From Balaenoptera acutorostrata (lineage: Eukaryota; Chordata; Mammalia; Artiodactyla; Balaenopteridae), in assembly GCF_949987535.1 (NCBI RefSeq), contig NC_080080.1:59246668-59310667 (forward strand): DNA of 64,000 bases, read 5' to 3'. Below the pieces are notes generated by a model that saw only the letters and a list, made by a program, of their open reading frames with translations, ran no database searches and was not told the DNA's origin. Positions 22,231-33,640 of the stretch are shown in pieces. A program made the translations under genes and the position numbers. Positions within the stretch are counted from its first letter, which is position 1. Each line of letters begins with the position of its first letter.

Positions 22231-23861
22231 TCTCACATTTTCTTTACCCATTCATCTATCAATGGACACTTACGTTGCTTGCGTATCTGGCCATTGTAAA
22301 TAATACTGCAATGAACACAGGGGGTGCATATATTTTTTGAATCAGTGTTTTTATTTTCTGTGGAAAAATATCCAGAAGTGGGATTGCTGAATTGTACAGT
22401 AGTTCTATTTTTAATTTTTTGAGGAATCTCCAAAATGTTTACCATAGTGACTGCACCAATTTACATGCCCACCAATGGTGTATGAGGTTCCCTTCTTTCC
22501 ACATTCTCACCAACACTTGTTATTTCTTGTCTTTTTGATGATAGCTAATCTGACAGGTGTGAGGTGATATCTCATTGTGGTTTTGATTTGCATTTCCCTG
22601 ATGATTAGTGATGTTGACCATCTTTTTATATGCCTGTTGGCCATGTGTATGTCTTCTTTGGAAAAATGTCCATTCAGGTCCTCTCCCTATTTTTAAATTA
22701 GGTTGATTTTTTTTTCTATTGAGTTGTATGAGTTCTTTGTATATTTGGATATTAACCCCTTATCAGATATATCATTTGCAAATATCTTCTCCCATTCAGT
22801 AGGCTGCCTTTTTTGTTCTGTTGATAGTTTCCTTCACTGTGGAAAAGCTTTTTAGTTTGATGTAGTCCCATTTGTTTAGTTTTGCTTTTGTTTCCCTTGC
22901 CTAAGGTGACATATCCAAGAAAATGTTGCTAAGACCCAACGTCAAAGAGCTTACTGACTATATTTTCTTCCAGGACTTTTGTGGTTTTAAGTCTTACATT
23001 TAAGTCTTCAATCCATTTTGAGTTTATTTTTGTATGTGGTGCGAGAAAGTAGTCCAATTTGATTCTTTTGCATGTAGCTGTCCAATTTCCCAACACCACT
23101 TATTGAAGAGGCTGTCTTTTCCCCATTGTATATTCTTGCTTCCTCTGTAATTGACCACATAAGTGTGGGTGTATTTCTGGGCTTTCTATTCTGTTCCACT
23201 GATCTATGTATCTGTTTTTATGCCAGTACCCTACTGTTTTGATTACTGTAGCTATGTAGTATAGCTTGAAATCAGGGTATGTGATACCTCCAGCTTTGTC
23301 CTTTCTCAAGATTTCTTTGGTTATTCAGGGTCTTTTGTACTCCCATACAAATTTTAGAATTATTTTTTTCTAGTTCTGTGAAAAATGTCCTTGGTGTTTT
23401 GATAGGAATTGCACTGAATCTGTAGATTGCCCTGGTAGTATGATAATTTTAACAATATTAATCTTCCAATCCATAAGCATGGTATGTTTCCCCATTTGTT
23501 TGTGTTGTCTTCAATTTCTTTCATCAATGTCTTACAGCTTTCTGAGTGCTGATCTTTTAGTCTCTTATAGGCAACATGTATATGGATTTTGGTTTTTTAT
23601 CCATTCAGTGACTCTATGCCTTTCCATTTACTTTAAAGTAATTATTGATAGGTATGTACTTATTGCCATTTTGTTAATTGTTTTTCTTGTTTTTTGTACA
23701 TCTTTTTTGTTCTTTTCCTCTTCCTTTGCTATTTTTCCTTGTGATATGATGACTTCTTTAATGTTATGTTCAGATTCCTTTCTCTTTTTTGTATGTGTAT
23801 CTTTATAGATTTTTGATTTGTGCTTACCATGAGGTTCATATACAACAAACCATATATATCC

Positions 23862-23890
23862 CATATATATATATATACACACACACACAC
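23862..23890. repeat. (AT)n(AC)n microsatellite within L1
   Basis: A run of AT units passing directly into AC units. Confidence 0.85.
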
Positions 23891-26151
23891 GACTATTTTA
23901 AGTTGATGATGTCTTAAGTTCAAATGCATTCCAACAACCCTGCATTTTTACTCCTTCCTCCCTCTATCTTTAGTGTTTTTGACATCATATTTTACATCTT
24001 TTTTTTTTGTTTTGTGTTTATCTTAACTACTTATTGTAGATATAGATGATTTTACTACTTTTGTCTTTTAAACTTCCTGCTAGCTTTATAAGTGGTTGAT
24101 CTATTACCTTTACTGTATTTTTGCCTTTACCAATGAGGGTTTTCTTTTCATAATTTTCATATTTCTAGCTGTGATCTTTTCTTTTTTGCTTAGTGAAGTC
24201 CCTTTAACATTTCTTATAAAACTGGTTTAGTAGTGTTGAACTCTTTTAGCTTTTGATTGTCTGTAAAACTTTTGATTTCTCCACCAAATATAAACGAAAG
24301 CCTTGCCATGTAGTGTATTCTTGGCTGTAGGTTTTTCCCTTTTGTCACTTTAAATATACTGTGCCACTCCTTTCTACCCTGCAACGTTTCTGCTGAAAAG
24401 TCAGCTGATAGTCTTATGGGGGTTCTCTTGTATATAACTAGCTGCTTTTCCTTTGCTGCTTGTTTAAGATTCTCTCTTTACCTTTAATTTTTGCCATTTT
24501 AATTATAATGTGTCTTGGTGTGGACCTCTTTGGTCTCTGTGCTTCTTGGACCTGGATGTCTGTTTCCTTTCCCAGGTTAGGGAAGTTTTCAGCTATTATT
24601 TCTTTAGCTAAGAAGAAATAACTTCTCTGCCCCTTTCCCTCTCTCTTCTTCTTTTGGCACCCCTATAATGTGAATGTTAGTATACTTCATGTTGTTTCAC
24701 AGGTCTCTTAAATGATCCTCAATTTAAAAATTTCTTTTTTCTTTTTTCTGTTCAGCTTGGGTGATTTCTACTACTCTGTCTTCCAGTTCATTCCTCTGTA
24801 CTATCTAATCTTGATAGTTGATTCCTTCAAGTGTATTTTTAATTTTACCTATTGTATACTTCAGCTCTGTTTGGTTCTTCTTTATATTTTCTAACTTTTT
24901 GTTAAACTCTAAACTTTTTGTTCATCCATTCTCCTGAGTTCATTGAGCATCTTTATTACCATTACCTGGAACTTTATTGAGTAGATTGCTTATCTCTACT
25001 CTGCTTAGTTCTTCTGGGGTTTTGTCTTATTCCTTTGGAACATATTCCTCTGTCTCCTCATTTTGCCTAATTCTCTGTGTCTATTCCTATGAATTGGGTA
25101 GGTCAGTTATGTTTCCCATCTTGGAGAAGTGGCTTTATGTAGGAGACATCCTATAGGGCCCAGCAGCACACTCCCCTCTGGTCATCAGAATGATATGGTC
25201 TAGGGGTTCCGTATATGTGGACTGCATGGGCCCTTCTGTTGTGGGCAGGTTAACTACTATGGGTGTGCTGGTAGGCAGGGCTGGCCCCCAGCCTTGTTGG
25301 CTGCCAGGCCCTGCCTTGAGTGGTAGCTGCTGGCTGCCGGTGGGTGGGGCTGTGTCCCAGCATAGCTGGCTGTGTGGCCTGGGGGGGTCCCAGGGCTGAT
25401 ACTAGCCCACTGGTGGGTGGGGTTGAGCCCTGGCACAGCTGGCTGTGTGGTCTGAGGGTCCTGGGGCTGGCTCACTGGTGGACGGGAGAGCCTCCAGGGC
25501 TAATAGGCTAGAGGGAGGACTCCAAAATGGTGCTTGCCAACACCAGTGTCTTTGTGGTAGTACGAGCTCCTCAAATTTCTGTCACCAGCATGTATGTCCC
25601 CAGGGTGAGCTCCAGTTGTCTCCTGCCTCTCCAGGAGTCTCTCCAAGATCAGCAAATGGGTCTGACCCAGGCTCCTTTCAAATTACTGCCTCTGCACTGG
25701 GTCTCAGATCATGTGAGATTTTGTGTGTGCCGTACAAGAACAGAATCTTTGTTTCCTACCGCCCTCCAGATCTCCTGTATGTAAGCCCTGCTAGCCTTCA
25801 AGGCCAGACATTCTGGGGGTGTTTCTTCCTGGTGCAGGACCCCAGGGCTGGGGAGCCCAACGTAGGGTTTAGATCCTTTGATCCTTGGTTAGAACCTCTG
25901 CAATTGTGATTATCCTCCCGCTTGTGCATTGTCTACCCTGGGGTTGTGGATCTTGACTATACTGCATCTCTGCCCCTCCTACCCATCTTGTTCTGGTTCC
26001 TTCTTTATACCTTAAGTTGTAGAAGTTTTTTCTGCTAGTGTTCAGGTTGTCCTCATTGTTAGTTATTCTGTAAATAGTTATAATTTTGGTATGCCCATGG
26101 GAGGAGGTGAGCTCAGGGTCTTGGCCATCATCTTGGCCGTCTCCCTGTTTT

Positions 26152-26310
26152 GGTTTGGTATTAACTCCAGCTGAGAATCTCTGCCTTTACTTTGTGAAAT
26201 TAGTCACCTAATTGGATTTATTATGTTTACTGACACATTTGGATTTGTTCCTACCTATTATTCTGTAATCTCTATTTTACATCTATTTGGATTTTTTCAG
26301 ATATAATAAA
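26152..26310 (-). mobile_element. Second antisense L1 fragment
   Basis: Antisense L1 internal phrases ('gagaatctctgcctttactt', 'acatttggatttgttcctac') begin immediately after the 5' end of the preceding L1. It is therefore a separate copy or a rearranged piece. Confidence 0.5.
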
Positions 26311-26331
26311 GGGAAAAAAATTCTGATTATA

Positions 26332-26495
26332 CAGCTGCCCCTCGGTATCCATGGAGGACTGGTTCCAGGACTTGCTTTGGATACCAAAATCCTCTGATAC
26401 TCAAGCCCCACAGTTGGCCCTCCATATCTGTGTGTTCCATATCCATGGGTTCAACCATCTATGGGTCATAAACATAGTACACAGAGGGCCAGCTG
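26332..26495. mobile_element. MER2-like Tigger (pogo-type) MITE
   Basis: A non-autonomous DNA transposon of about 164 bp. The termini 'cagctgcccctcggtatcc' and 'gagggccagctg' are inverted repeats, and a TA target duplication flanks it (26330-26331 and 26496-26497). Internally it shows the 'ccatatccatgggttcaacc' block of the family. It encodes no transposase. Confidence 0.85.
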
Positions 26496-26499
26496 TACT

Positions 26500-27475
26500 T
26501 TGTCCCTATTCCTATCTTCACTTTGCAATGTGCTATCATTTACTAGAAATCACCCTGGAACAAAACGAAGATTATAACAAGCCATGATGTAAGTGGGGGA
26601 AACCCTGGGGTCTGAATAGGCATTAAGAAATTAACTTGTAATACAAAAGTGAAAGGCTTGGACTTTTGGTTTTCAAAGCACAAACATTAATCTTTTATTT
26701 TTATCAAAGTTATACATATGCATAGTTAAAAAGTCAACTAGGTCTGTAAGGCTTTGTTAAGAGAAACACCAGTCTCCTACCCCCAAAGCAAGCACTCTCC
26801 TCTTCCAGCTGACTCTTTCTGTGTTTGCCTCATATCTCCAAATAACGTGAGCACAGCTACACCTTGATTCTCCCTTCAGTTTTATGTATATTAATGTTAA
26901 TGTCCTATTACAGAAGGTGAGAATTTAGTTCTCTTTTCTCCCCCTACTCCATCATCCCACAGATGCATTTCTGACTTTCACATGCCCACCCTCTCAAAGT
27001 GGCTACATTGCAATATAACAAGCATGTATGCCATTCATAGTGGAGCCATTTAACTGTGATTAATTTTCCATATAATTTCTTATTTTCCCTGGATTACCAG
27101 TGTTCTGTTTTTCTCCTTTGCTTAGTTAAAAATTTTTTTTGGAATGCATTTAGGAATTCAACCACACAATCGCCATCATTTATCTAATTGCTTCCCCAAA
27201 TATTTATTCACATTAGGTATTCTATTGAGTTCAACTTCTTGAAGAAGTTTCTCCTGGAGCCTGACCTGCTCCCATCTAGATGGTGCCCTCTGTGACTGGT
27301 GCTCAGTGATCATCCCAGATCTGCCTTCATCCAGAATCCCCATCTCCTTTCTGTGTTGCAGATCCTATTTTCCATCTCCCATTTTTTTCCTTTTTTCTCA
27401 TTTTGCTCTCTTGCTCCACTACGTTTTCTAGTAGCTTCCTGAGAAAAGATGAGTGGGAGGTAACTTTTAGTGTTG
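26500..27475. other. Unassigned AT-rich sequence
   Basis: No gene seen. The 26690-27150 part reads like an old interspersed repeat, but I cannot assign it. Confidence 0.35.
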
Positions 27476-27700
27476 CATTAGTCAGCTTGGGTTCCCATAA
27501 CAAAATATCACAGACTGGGGGGCTTAAACAAGAGAAACTCATTTTCTGATCATTCTGGAGACTAAAAGTCCCCTATCAAGGTGCTGGCACCTCTGTTCCT
27601 GGGGAGAGCTCTCTTCCTGGTTTGTAGGCAGCCACCTTCTTGCTAAAGAAGAGCTGAAGATGTGGTTTTATCTAGCCTTTACTTATACGAAAACTTTTGG
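27476..27700 (-). mobile_element. MLT1-type MaLR LTR, partial, antisense
   Basis: The plus strand shows the antisense LTR end 'gcattagtcagcttgggttc', then 'ataacaaaatatcacagact' and 'ggctggtgg'-type diverged blocks, ending in 'ggcagccaccttcttgct'. It is a truncated solo LTR. Confidence 0.65.
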
Positions 27701-27861
27701 AAATAAAGGGCACCCTTCTGTCTTATGGACATTGCAAACTTGCTGTAGCATTCTTTGCTCACTCTGGGTATTTTCCTTTTGTTTTTTAATAAAGGAGAAT
27801 CAGTTTTCTGCTCTATGATCTACGTCACATGAAAAATTAGAAAGGAAATCCACTCTGTGCT

Positions 27862-28050
27862 TTCTCTTTATAGGTCATCTCACTTAATCCCCACACAACT
27901 CTGTAAGTATTATAACTATTATCCTTTCACAGACAAAGGAACTGAGCCTCAGAGAGGTCAAATTAGTTGCTTAAGATCACACAGCTAGTTGGCGCCATAA
28001 CCAAGTGTGAAGCCAGATCTGTTTGTCTCTCAGGGTCCATTGATGCTCTG
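27862..28050 (-). mobile_element. MIR SINE, antisense
   Basis: A good antisense MIR core: 'cacttaatccccacacaact', 'ggaactgagcctcagagagg', 'cttaagatcacacagctag' and a degenerate tRNA-related end. Confidence 0.85.
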
Positions 28051-28242
28051 GTTCATCTTCCCCCACACAGCTAGAAGGGATAAACTAGGACCATTCCTAT
28101 ATGTTTATGTCCCTAATCCTTTTAATTCTCATTTTTTCAATATCTTCCTTCTGAACTCTTCTGTTTTGAAGCTTGATCTTATCTAGAAATTAATATTAAG
28201 TTGCTTATCCATACCCTTTAACCATTATCAGATAGGTTTTTA

Positions 28243-28495
28243 ATACAGTGTTTTTCAAGCTAAAGGTCCTAACCTATTAGTGGGTTATGAAATAAATATA
28301 AGGATTGAAAATAGCATTTAAAAAATGATATTGTAATAGAATAAGAAGTATTCCTGTTCCTTTGAATATTTATATGAATATTCATTGCATGCAGAAAGGG
28401 ATAAACACTGTTATACACGTGCATATTTGTATTCTGGGTTATGAAGTAAAGTGTTCTTCGTATTCCGGGTCATGATCAGAAAAAGATTCCTGACT
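28243..28495. mobile_element. Possible non-autonomous DNA-transposon remnant
   Basis: The left end has 'aacctattagtgggttatg' and 'aaataaatataagg'. The right end has 'gttatgaagtaaagtg' and 'ccgggtcatgatcag'. This layout resembles an old mammalian interspersed element built around 'gtgggtcatga' ends, but I cannot name the family. Confidence 0.3.
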
Positions 28496-28804
28496 CATTC
28501 CACATTGCCTTTCACAAATAGTCCAAACCATTTTTTGGCATATATACTTTAAAACATATTTTGAACAAAATATACAATTTGCATGGGATGAAAAGCCATC
28601 ATGATCTGCCCCCTGCCACCCTATTGGCAGCCATTTTGTCCATAAACACTTTATATTTTAGACATACCAAATTAATTTTACAAAACGACATTATTGACTT
28701 GTATATCCAATAAAATGCGCTCATCCTAAGTCATAGCACAGCACTTCCATCATCCTTAAAAGTTCCCTGTGCACCTGCTCTCCAATCACAGCCCCAGGCC
28801 ACCA

Positions 28805-30400
28805 CTGAACTGCTTTTCTATGGCAGTGAGGTAGTCTTGTCTTTTCTAGAGTTTCATATATATGATATAACATATGTAATCTTTGTTTCTTTGTTCACTT
28901 AGCATAGTGCTTTTGAGACAACAATGTTCTTACAGGTATCTGTAGGCCATTCTTTTTATGGATAGGTAGTATTCCATTGTATGACTATAGCAGAATTTAT
29001 CTGTTCACCTGAAGGTAAATGTTTGGTGTGTCTCCAGTTTTTGCTTATTATTAATAAAGCTGCTATGAACATTTTGGTAAAATCTTTTGTGTGATCATTC
29101 TGAAGTGGGGTAAATACCTCAAAGTATACTTGCTACATTGTGGTACATCTAGGTTTAACTCTATAAGAAATTAACAACCTGTTTTTCAAAGGGATTATAT
29201 TATTTTATATTTCCACTTGCAATGTCTGAGTGTTCTAGCTGCTCCATATTCGTGGTTATGTCAAATTTTTAATTTTAGCTATTCTAATAGGTGTGTGGTG
29301 GTATATCATTGTGGCTTTAACTTGCATTTCTTTGATGACCAGGAATGTTGAGCATCTTTTCATGTACTTATTGGCCGTTTGTTTATTTTCATTTGTGAAG
29401 TGTCTGTTCAAATCTTTTGCCCATTTTTTCCTAGGGTGCGTTGACTTTTTATTACTGAATTGTGTTTGTATATTCTGAATAGAAATTCTTTGTTGGATAC
29501 ATGCATTGTAAACATTTCCTTCTCATCTTTGATTTGTCAATTCATTTTCTGAATGATGTATTTTAAAGAAAAAAATACTTTGAATTTTAATAAACGTATC
29601 AATTTAATTTATACATTGATAAGTGTATCGATTTTTTATTGTTAGTGCTTTTTATATCCTCAGAAATCTTTGCCTATCCCAAGATCATGAAGGTTTACTT
29701 GTATGTTTTCTTTGAGACATTTTACAGTTTTAGATATTACATTTAGGTCTATGATCCATTTCAAGTTTGTTTTTGTGTATGATAGGAGTTATGGATTGAG
29801 GTTAATTTTTCCCCCACGTGTAGTTGTTCCAGCACCATTTATTGAAAAGTCTGTCTTTATCTCCATTGAACTATCTTTTGCACGTTTGTCAAAAATCAAT
29901 TTTTCGTATGTGTGTGCATCTATTTCTGGACTTTCTCTTCTATTCCAATGGAAATAGACAATATTCTATATGTCTATCCTTACACTAGCACTACTCTGTC
30001 TTGATTACTGTAGATTTATAGTAAGACTTGAAATCAAGTAGTGTAAATCCCCTAATTTTGTTCTTCTTTTTCAAATTCGTTTTGGCCATTCTAGGACCTT
30101 TCCATTTCCATATACATTTTAGAATCTATTTGTCATTTTCTACCAAAGACTTGCTGGGGTTTAGACTGTAATAATTGATCTGAAACTACAAATCAATTAG
30201 GGGAAAGTTTATATCTTATCAATATTGATCATTCAGTTCATGAACAGGGTATATCTCTTGATTAATTTAGCTCTCTCCTTTCTCTTAGGAATGTTTTGTA
30301 GTTTTCAGAATAAAATATTGTACTTATATTATTAGATTTGTCCCTAAATTTTTAATGTTTCTCTACACTATTATAAATTTTAAAATTTCACTTTCCAATT
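28805..30400 (-). mobile_element. Antisense old L1 (3' UTR and ORF2 C-terminal region)
   Basis: Antisense L1 phrases run in order: 'ggtagtattccattgtatg' near 28965, 'aaagctgctatgaacattt' near 29057, 'tttaacttgcatttctttg', 'cagcaccatttattgaaaag' near 29830 and 'ctctgtcttgattactgta' near 30000. Many stops, non-coding. Confidence 0.85.
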
Positions 30401-30529
30401 TTTAAAATAGACTTTATATTTTAGAACAGTTTTAGGTTCACAGCAACTGAGAGGAAGGCACAGAGATTTCCTGTATATCCCCTTCCCCTACATATGCACA
30501 GCCTCCCCGCTACCAAAAGCCCACACCAC

Positions 30530-30704
30530 TAGTAAGATAACAACATACAAGGTCAATATTAAAAACCAATTGCATTTTTTTATTGGCAAAAAAATAATTG
30601 GCATGATCCATGAAAGAAATAATTGATAAGCTGGACTCTATTAAAATTGAACACTTCTGCTCTGAGAAAAACACTGTCAAGAAAATGAGAAAACAAGCCA
30701 CCAG
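30530..30704 (-). repeat. Inverted duplicate of an L1 segment, arm A
   Basis: The reverse complement of this 175-bp block matches 31728-31903 with, by my hand count, seven substitutions and one single-base indel. It replaces or interrupts the normal L1 sequence at this point of the same L1. Confidence 0.9.
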
Positions 30705-30707
30705 GAC

Positions 30708-30780
30708 CACTGATTCTAGTAAACTAGATTCTATTCTAGATACTACTATCTTAGTAGTGGTGTGTTTACTAGAATCAGTG
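30708..30780. repeat. Nested palindrome at the inversion junction
   Basis: The outer arms 'cactgattctagtaaac' (30708-30724) and 'gtttactagaatcagtg' (30764-30780) are perfect 17-bp reverse complements. Inside them lies a 7-bp-arm hairpin, 'actacta' (30742-30748) and 'tagtagt' (30752-30758). A third inverted pair, 30522-30539 with 30747-30764, matches at 17 of 18 positions. Confidence 0.9.
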
Positions 30781-31727
30781 AATCAACATTGACACACTAT
30801 TATTACCCAAAGTCCATAGTTTACATTATGGTTCACTCCTGGTGTTGTACAGCCTATAGGTTTTGACAAATGTACAATGACATGTATTCACCATTATTGC
30901 ATCATGCAGAGTAGTTGCACTGTCCTAAAAATCCTTTGCCTTTACTTATTCATCCCTCCCTCCCTCCTTAATCCCTAGCAACTACTGATCATTTTACTAT
31001 TGCCGTAGTTTTGCCTTTTCCAGAATGTCATATAGTTGGAATCACACAGTATATAGCCTTTTACAGATTGGCTTTTAACTTAGTGATATGGAGTTAAGTT
31101 TCCTGCATGTCTTTTCATGGCTTGATAGCTCATTTCTTTTCAGCACTGATTAATATTCCACTGTCTGGATGTACTACAGTTTATTTATCCATTCACTTAC
31201 TGAACGACATCTTGGTTGCTTCCAAGTTTTCACAATCAGGAACAAAGCTGTTATAAATATCCATGTGCAGGTTTGTGTGGAGATAAGTTTTCAACTTATT
31301 TGGATAATACAAATATGCATAATTGCTCATCATATGATAAGGGTATGTTTAGTTTTGTAAGATACTGCCCAATTGTCTTCCAAAGTGGCTGTATCATTTT
31401 ACATTCCCATCAGCAATGAATGAGAGTTCTAGTTGTGCCTCATCCTCACTGGCATTTGGTATTGTCAGTATTTTGAATTTTGGCCATTCTAATAGATGTG
31501 TAGTGGTATCTCATTGTTGCTTTAATTCATAATTCCCTAATGATGTAGGATGTTGTACATCTTTTCATTTGCTTATTTGACATCTGTATACCTTCTTTGG
31601 TAAGGTGTCTGTTCAGATTTTAAAATCTGGTTGTTTATTTACATATTGTTGAGTTTTAAGGGTTCTTTGAATATTTTTGATAACAGTCTTTTATCATATA
31701 TGTGTTCTGTTAATATTTTCTCCCAGG

Positions 31728-31903
31728 CTGGTGGCTTGTTTTCTCATTCTCTCGACAATGTTTTTCTCAGAGCAGAAGTGTTCAATTTTAATAGAGTCCA
31801 GCTTATCAATTATTTCTTTCATGGATCATGCCAATTATTTTTTTGCCAATAAAAAAAATGCAATTAATTTTTAATATCGACCTTGTATGTTTTTATCTTA
31901 CTA
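31728..31903 (+). repeat. Inverted duplicate of an L1 segment, arm B (original position)
   Basis: Its left boundary continues naturally into antisense L1 sequence on the left ('ttttctcccagg'), so this copy is in place and arm A is the extra one. It ends directly at the TA that flanks the Tigger-type element. Confidence 0.85.
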
Positions 31904-31905
31904 TA

Positions 31906-32146
31906 CAGTTGACCCTTGAACAACATGGTGATTAGGGGTGTTGACCCACCACGAAATCCCAAATCCACATAAACTTATAGTCAGCCCTCCTTATACTCCA
32001 TTCCTCCATATCTGTGGTTCTGCATCTGTGGATTCAACCAACTGGGGATTGTGTAGTAATTGTAGTATTTATCAATACTTTGAAAAACCAAAACTCTGTG
32101 TAAGCAACATGTGCAGTTCAAACCTGTGTTGTTCAAGGATTAACTT
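31906..32146. mobile_element. Tigger-type MITE inserted in L1
   Basis: The left terminus 'cagttgacccttgaacaaca' and the right terminus 'tgttcaaggattaactt' are imperfect inverted repeats, flanked by TA (31904-31905 and 32147-32148). Internal blocks 'atctgtggattcaaccaact' and 'cagccctcc' are typical of MER2/MER8-like Tigger derivatives. No transposase. Confidence 0.85.
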
Positions 32147-33640
32147 TACTCACTTATTAGTTCTTTTACTATTTATTGTATTAGCAATTTTTTTTGTAGA
32201 ATCCTTAGAATTCTAAAAAACACAATCATGTCATATGTAAATAAAGATACTTTGGCTTCTTTCTTTACAGTCTGTATACTTTTTTTTTCTTACCTTGTTG
32301 CATTGGCTAGAACTTACAGTACAAAATTGAATGGAAGTGGTGAAAGCAGATATCCTTGCATTATTTTGAATCTTAGGGAAAAAACATTTAGTCTTTCACC
32401 ATTAAATATGATGTTAGCTCTAGATTTTCTCAACACTATATCAGGTTGAGAAAGTTCCCTTCTATTTCTAGTTTTTTTGTGATTTTCTTTTTATTATGAA
32501 AAGATGTTGAATTTTTTCAGGTGCTTTTTCTGTATCTGTTGAGATGATTATATTGTTTATCTTGTTTAGTTTGTTCATATAGTGAATTATATTGACTGAT
32601 TTCCAAATGCTAAAACAGCCTGGCATTGCTAAAAAAAAAGTCCCAGTTGATCAGGAGGTATTATCCTTTTTCTGTGTTGCTGGATTCAATTTGCTAATAT
32701 TTTGTTAAGGATGTTTGTGTCTATATTTATGAGAGTATTAATCTATAACTTTTTTATGTGATATAGGTCTAGTTTTGGTCTCAGGGTAATCTTGAACTCA
32801 TAAAATGAGTTTTAAAATGTTGCCTCCTCTTTTATTTTCTGAAAGAGTTTGTATACAGTGGGTATTATTTCTTGCTTAGATGTTTGGTAGAATTCACTGC
32901 TGAAGTTGTCTGGACCTGGAGTTTTATTTTTGTGGAAATTTTGAAATATTAATTCAGTTTCTTTATTTGATGTAGGTCATTTCAGATTAACTGATTCTTC
33001 TTTAGTGAGCTGTGATAGTTTGTGTCTTTCAAGGACTTTGTTTATTTCATCTAAGTTGTGAAATTTATGGGTATGACATTGTTCATAATATGCTGTTATT
33101 ATCCTTTCAATGTCTGTAGGATCTGCTTGCATTTTCATTTCTGACATTGGTAATTTTGTTATCTCCCTTCTTTTCCCTGTTTTCAATTTTATTGATCATT
33201 TCAAAAAATATGCTTTTGATTTTATTGTCTTCTCTATTGCTTTCATGTTTTCTATTTCATCAATTTCTGCTGTTACCTTTATTATTTTGTCCCCTTCATG
33301 ATTTGGATTTATTTTCTCTTTTTTAAAAAAAAGTTTTTAATGTGGAAAGTTAGATCACTGATTTGAGATTGTTCTCTTTTTCTAATGTAAACATTTAATG
33401 CTATAAAATTTCCTCTTGCTACTGCTTTAGCTGCATCCCACACATTTTGATATGCTGTGTTGTCATTTTCATACATTTCAAAATATTTAAAAATTTCTCT
33501 TATGAATTTTTTCTTTGACCTGTGAATTACCTAGAAGTGTGCTTCTTAATTTCTAAATATTTGGTGATTTTTATATAGTTCTTTGTTATTAATTTCTAAT
33601 TTAATTCCATTTGGGTCAGAAAAATATCCTATTAACTTAT

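Larger units (their letters stand above)
21712..26150 (-). mobile_element. Antisense L1 from 3' UTR to 5' UTR with the middle deleted
   Basis: From left to right on the plus strand: an antisense 3' end ('attgaagtgtaattgac' near 21728), the ORF2 C-terminal region (about 22400-23560), then from about 23600 a 5'-part sequence ('aattattgataggtatgtac'). A G+C-rich 5' UTR at 25140-25900 follows. It ends near 'catcttggccgtctcc' (about 26130), matching the 'gccaagatgg' start of L1 5' UTRs. Most of ORF2 and ORF1 is missing, and small frames such as 25445-25909 are UTR noise. Confidence 0.8.
30405..33640 (-). mobile_element. Second stacked antisense L1, rearranged
   Basis: A new antisense 3' end starts at about 30405 ('agaacagttttaggttcaca'). 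It continues through 'atgtcatatagttggaatca', 'tatcattgttgc'-type blocks and ORF2 (32200-33640, for example 'aacagcctggcattgc' and 'gagtttgtatacagtggg'). It is disrupted by an inverted duplication of part of itself (30530-30704) and by a Tigger-type element (31906-32146). Part of ORF2 is missing around the Tigger. It cannot make protein. Confidence 0.85.

Noticed and set aside
23440..23808. 122-codon Phe/Leu/Ser-rich frame resembling a membrane protein
   Set aside because: It is antisense L1. T-rich antisense strand translates to hydrophobic residues.
25445..25909. 154-codon plus-strand frame in G+C-rich sequence
   Set aside because: It lies on the antisense strand of the L1 5' UTR.
30510..31874. 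Two frames sharing a nearly identical 40-residue stretch, as a possible duplicated gene
   Set aside because: The similarity comes from the inverted duplication of non-coding antisense L1, not from a protein family.
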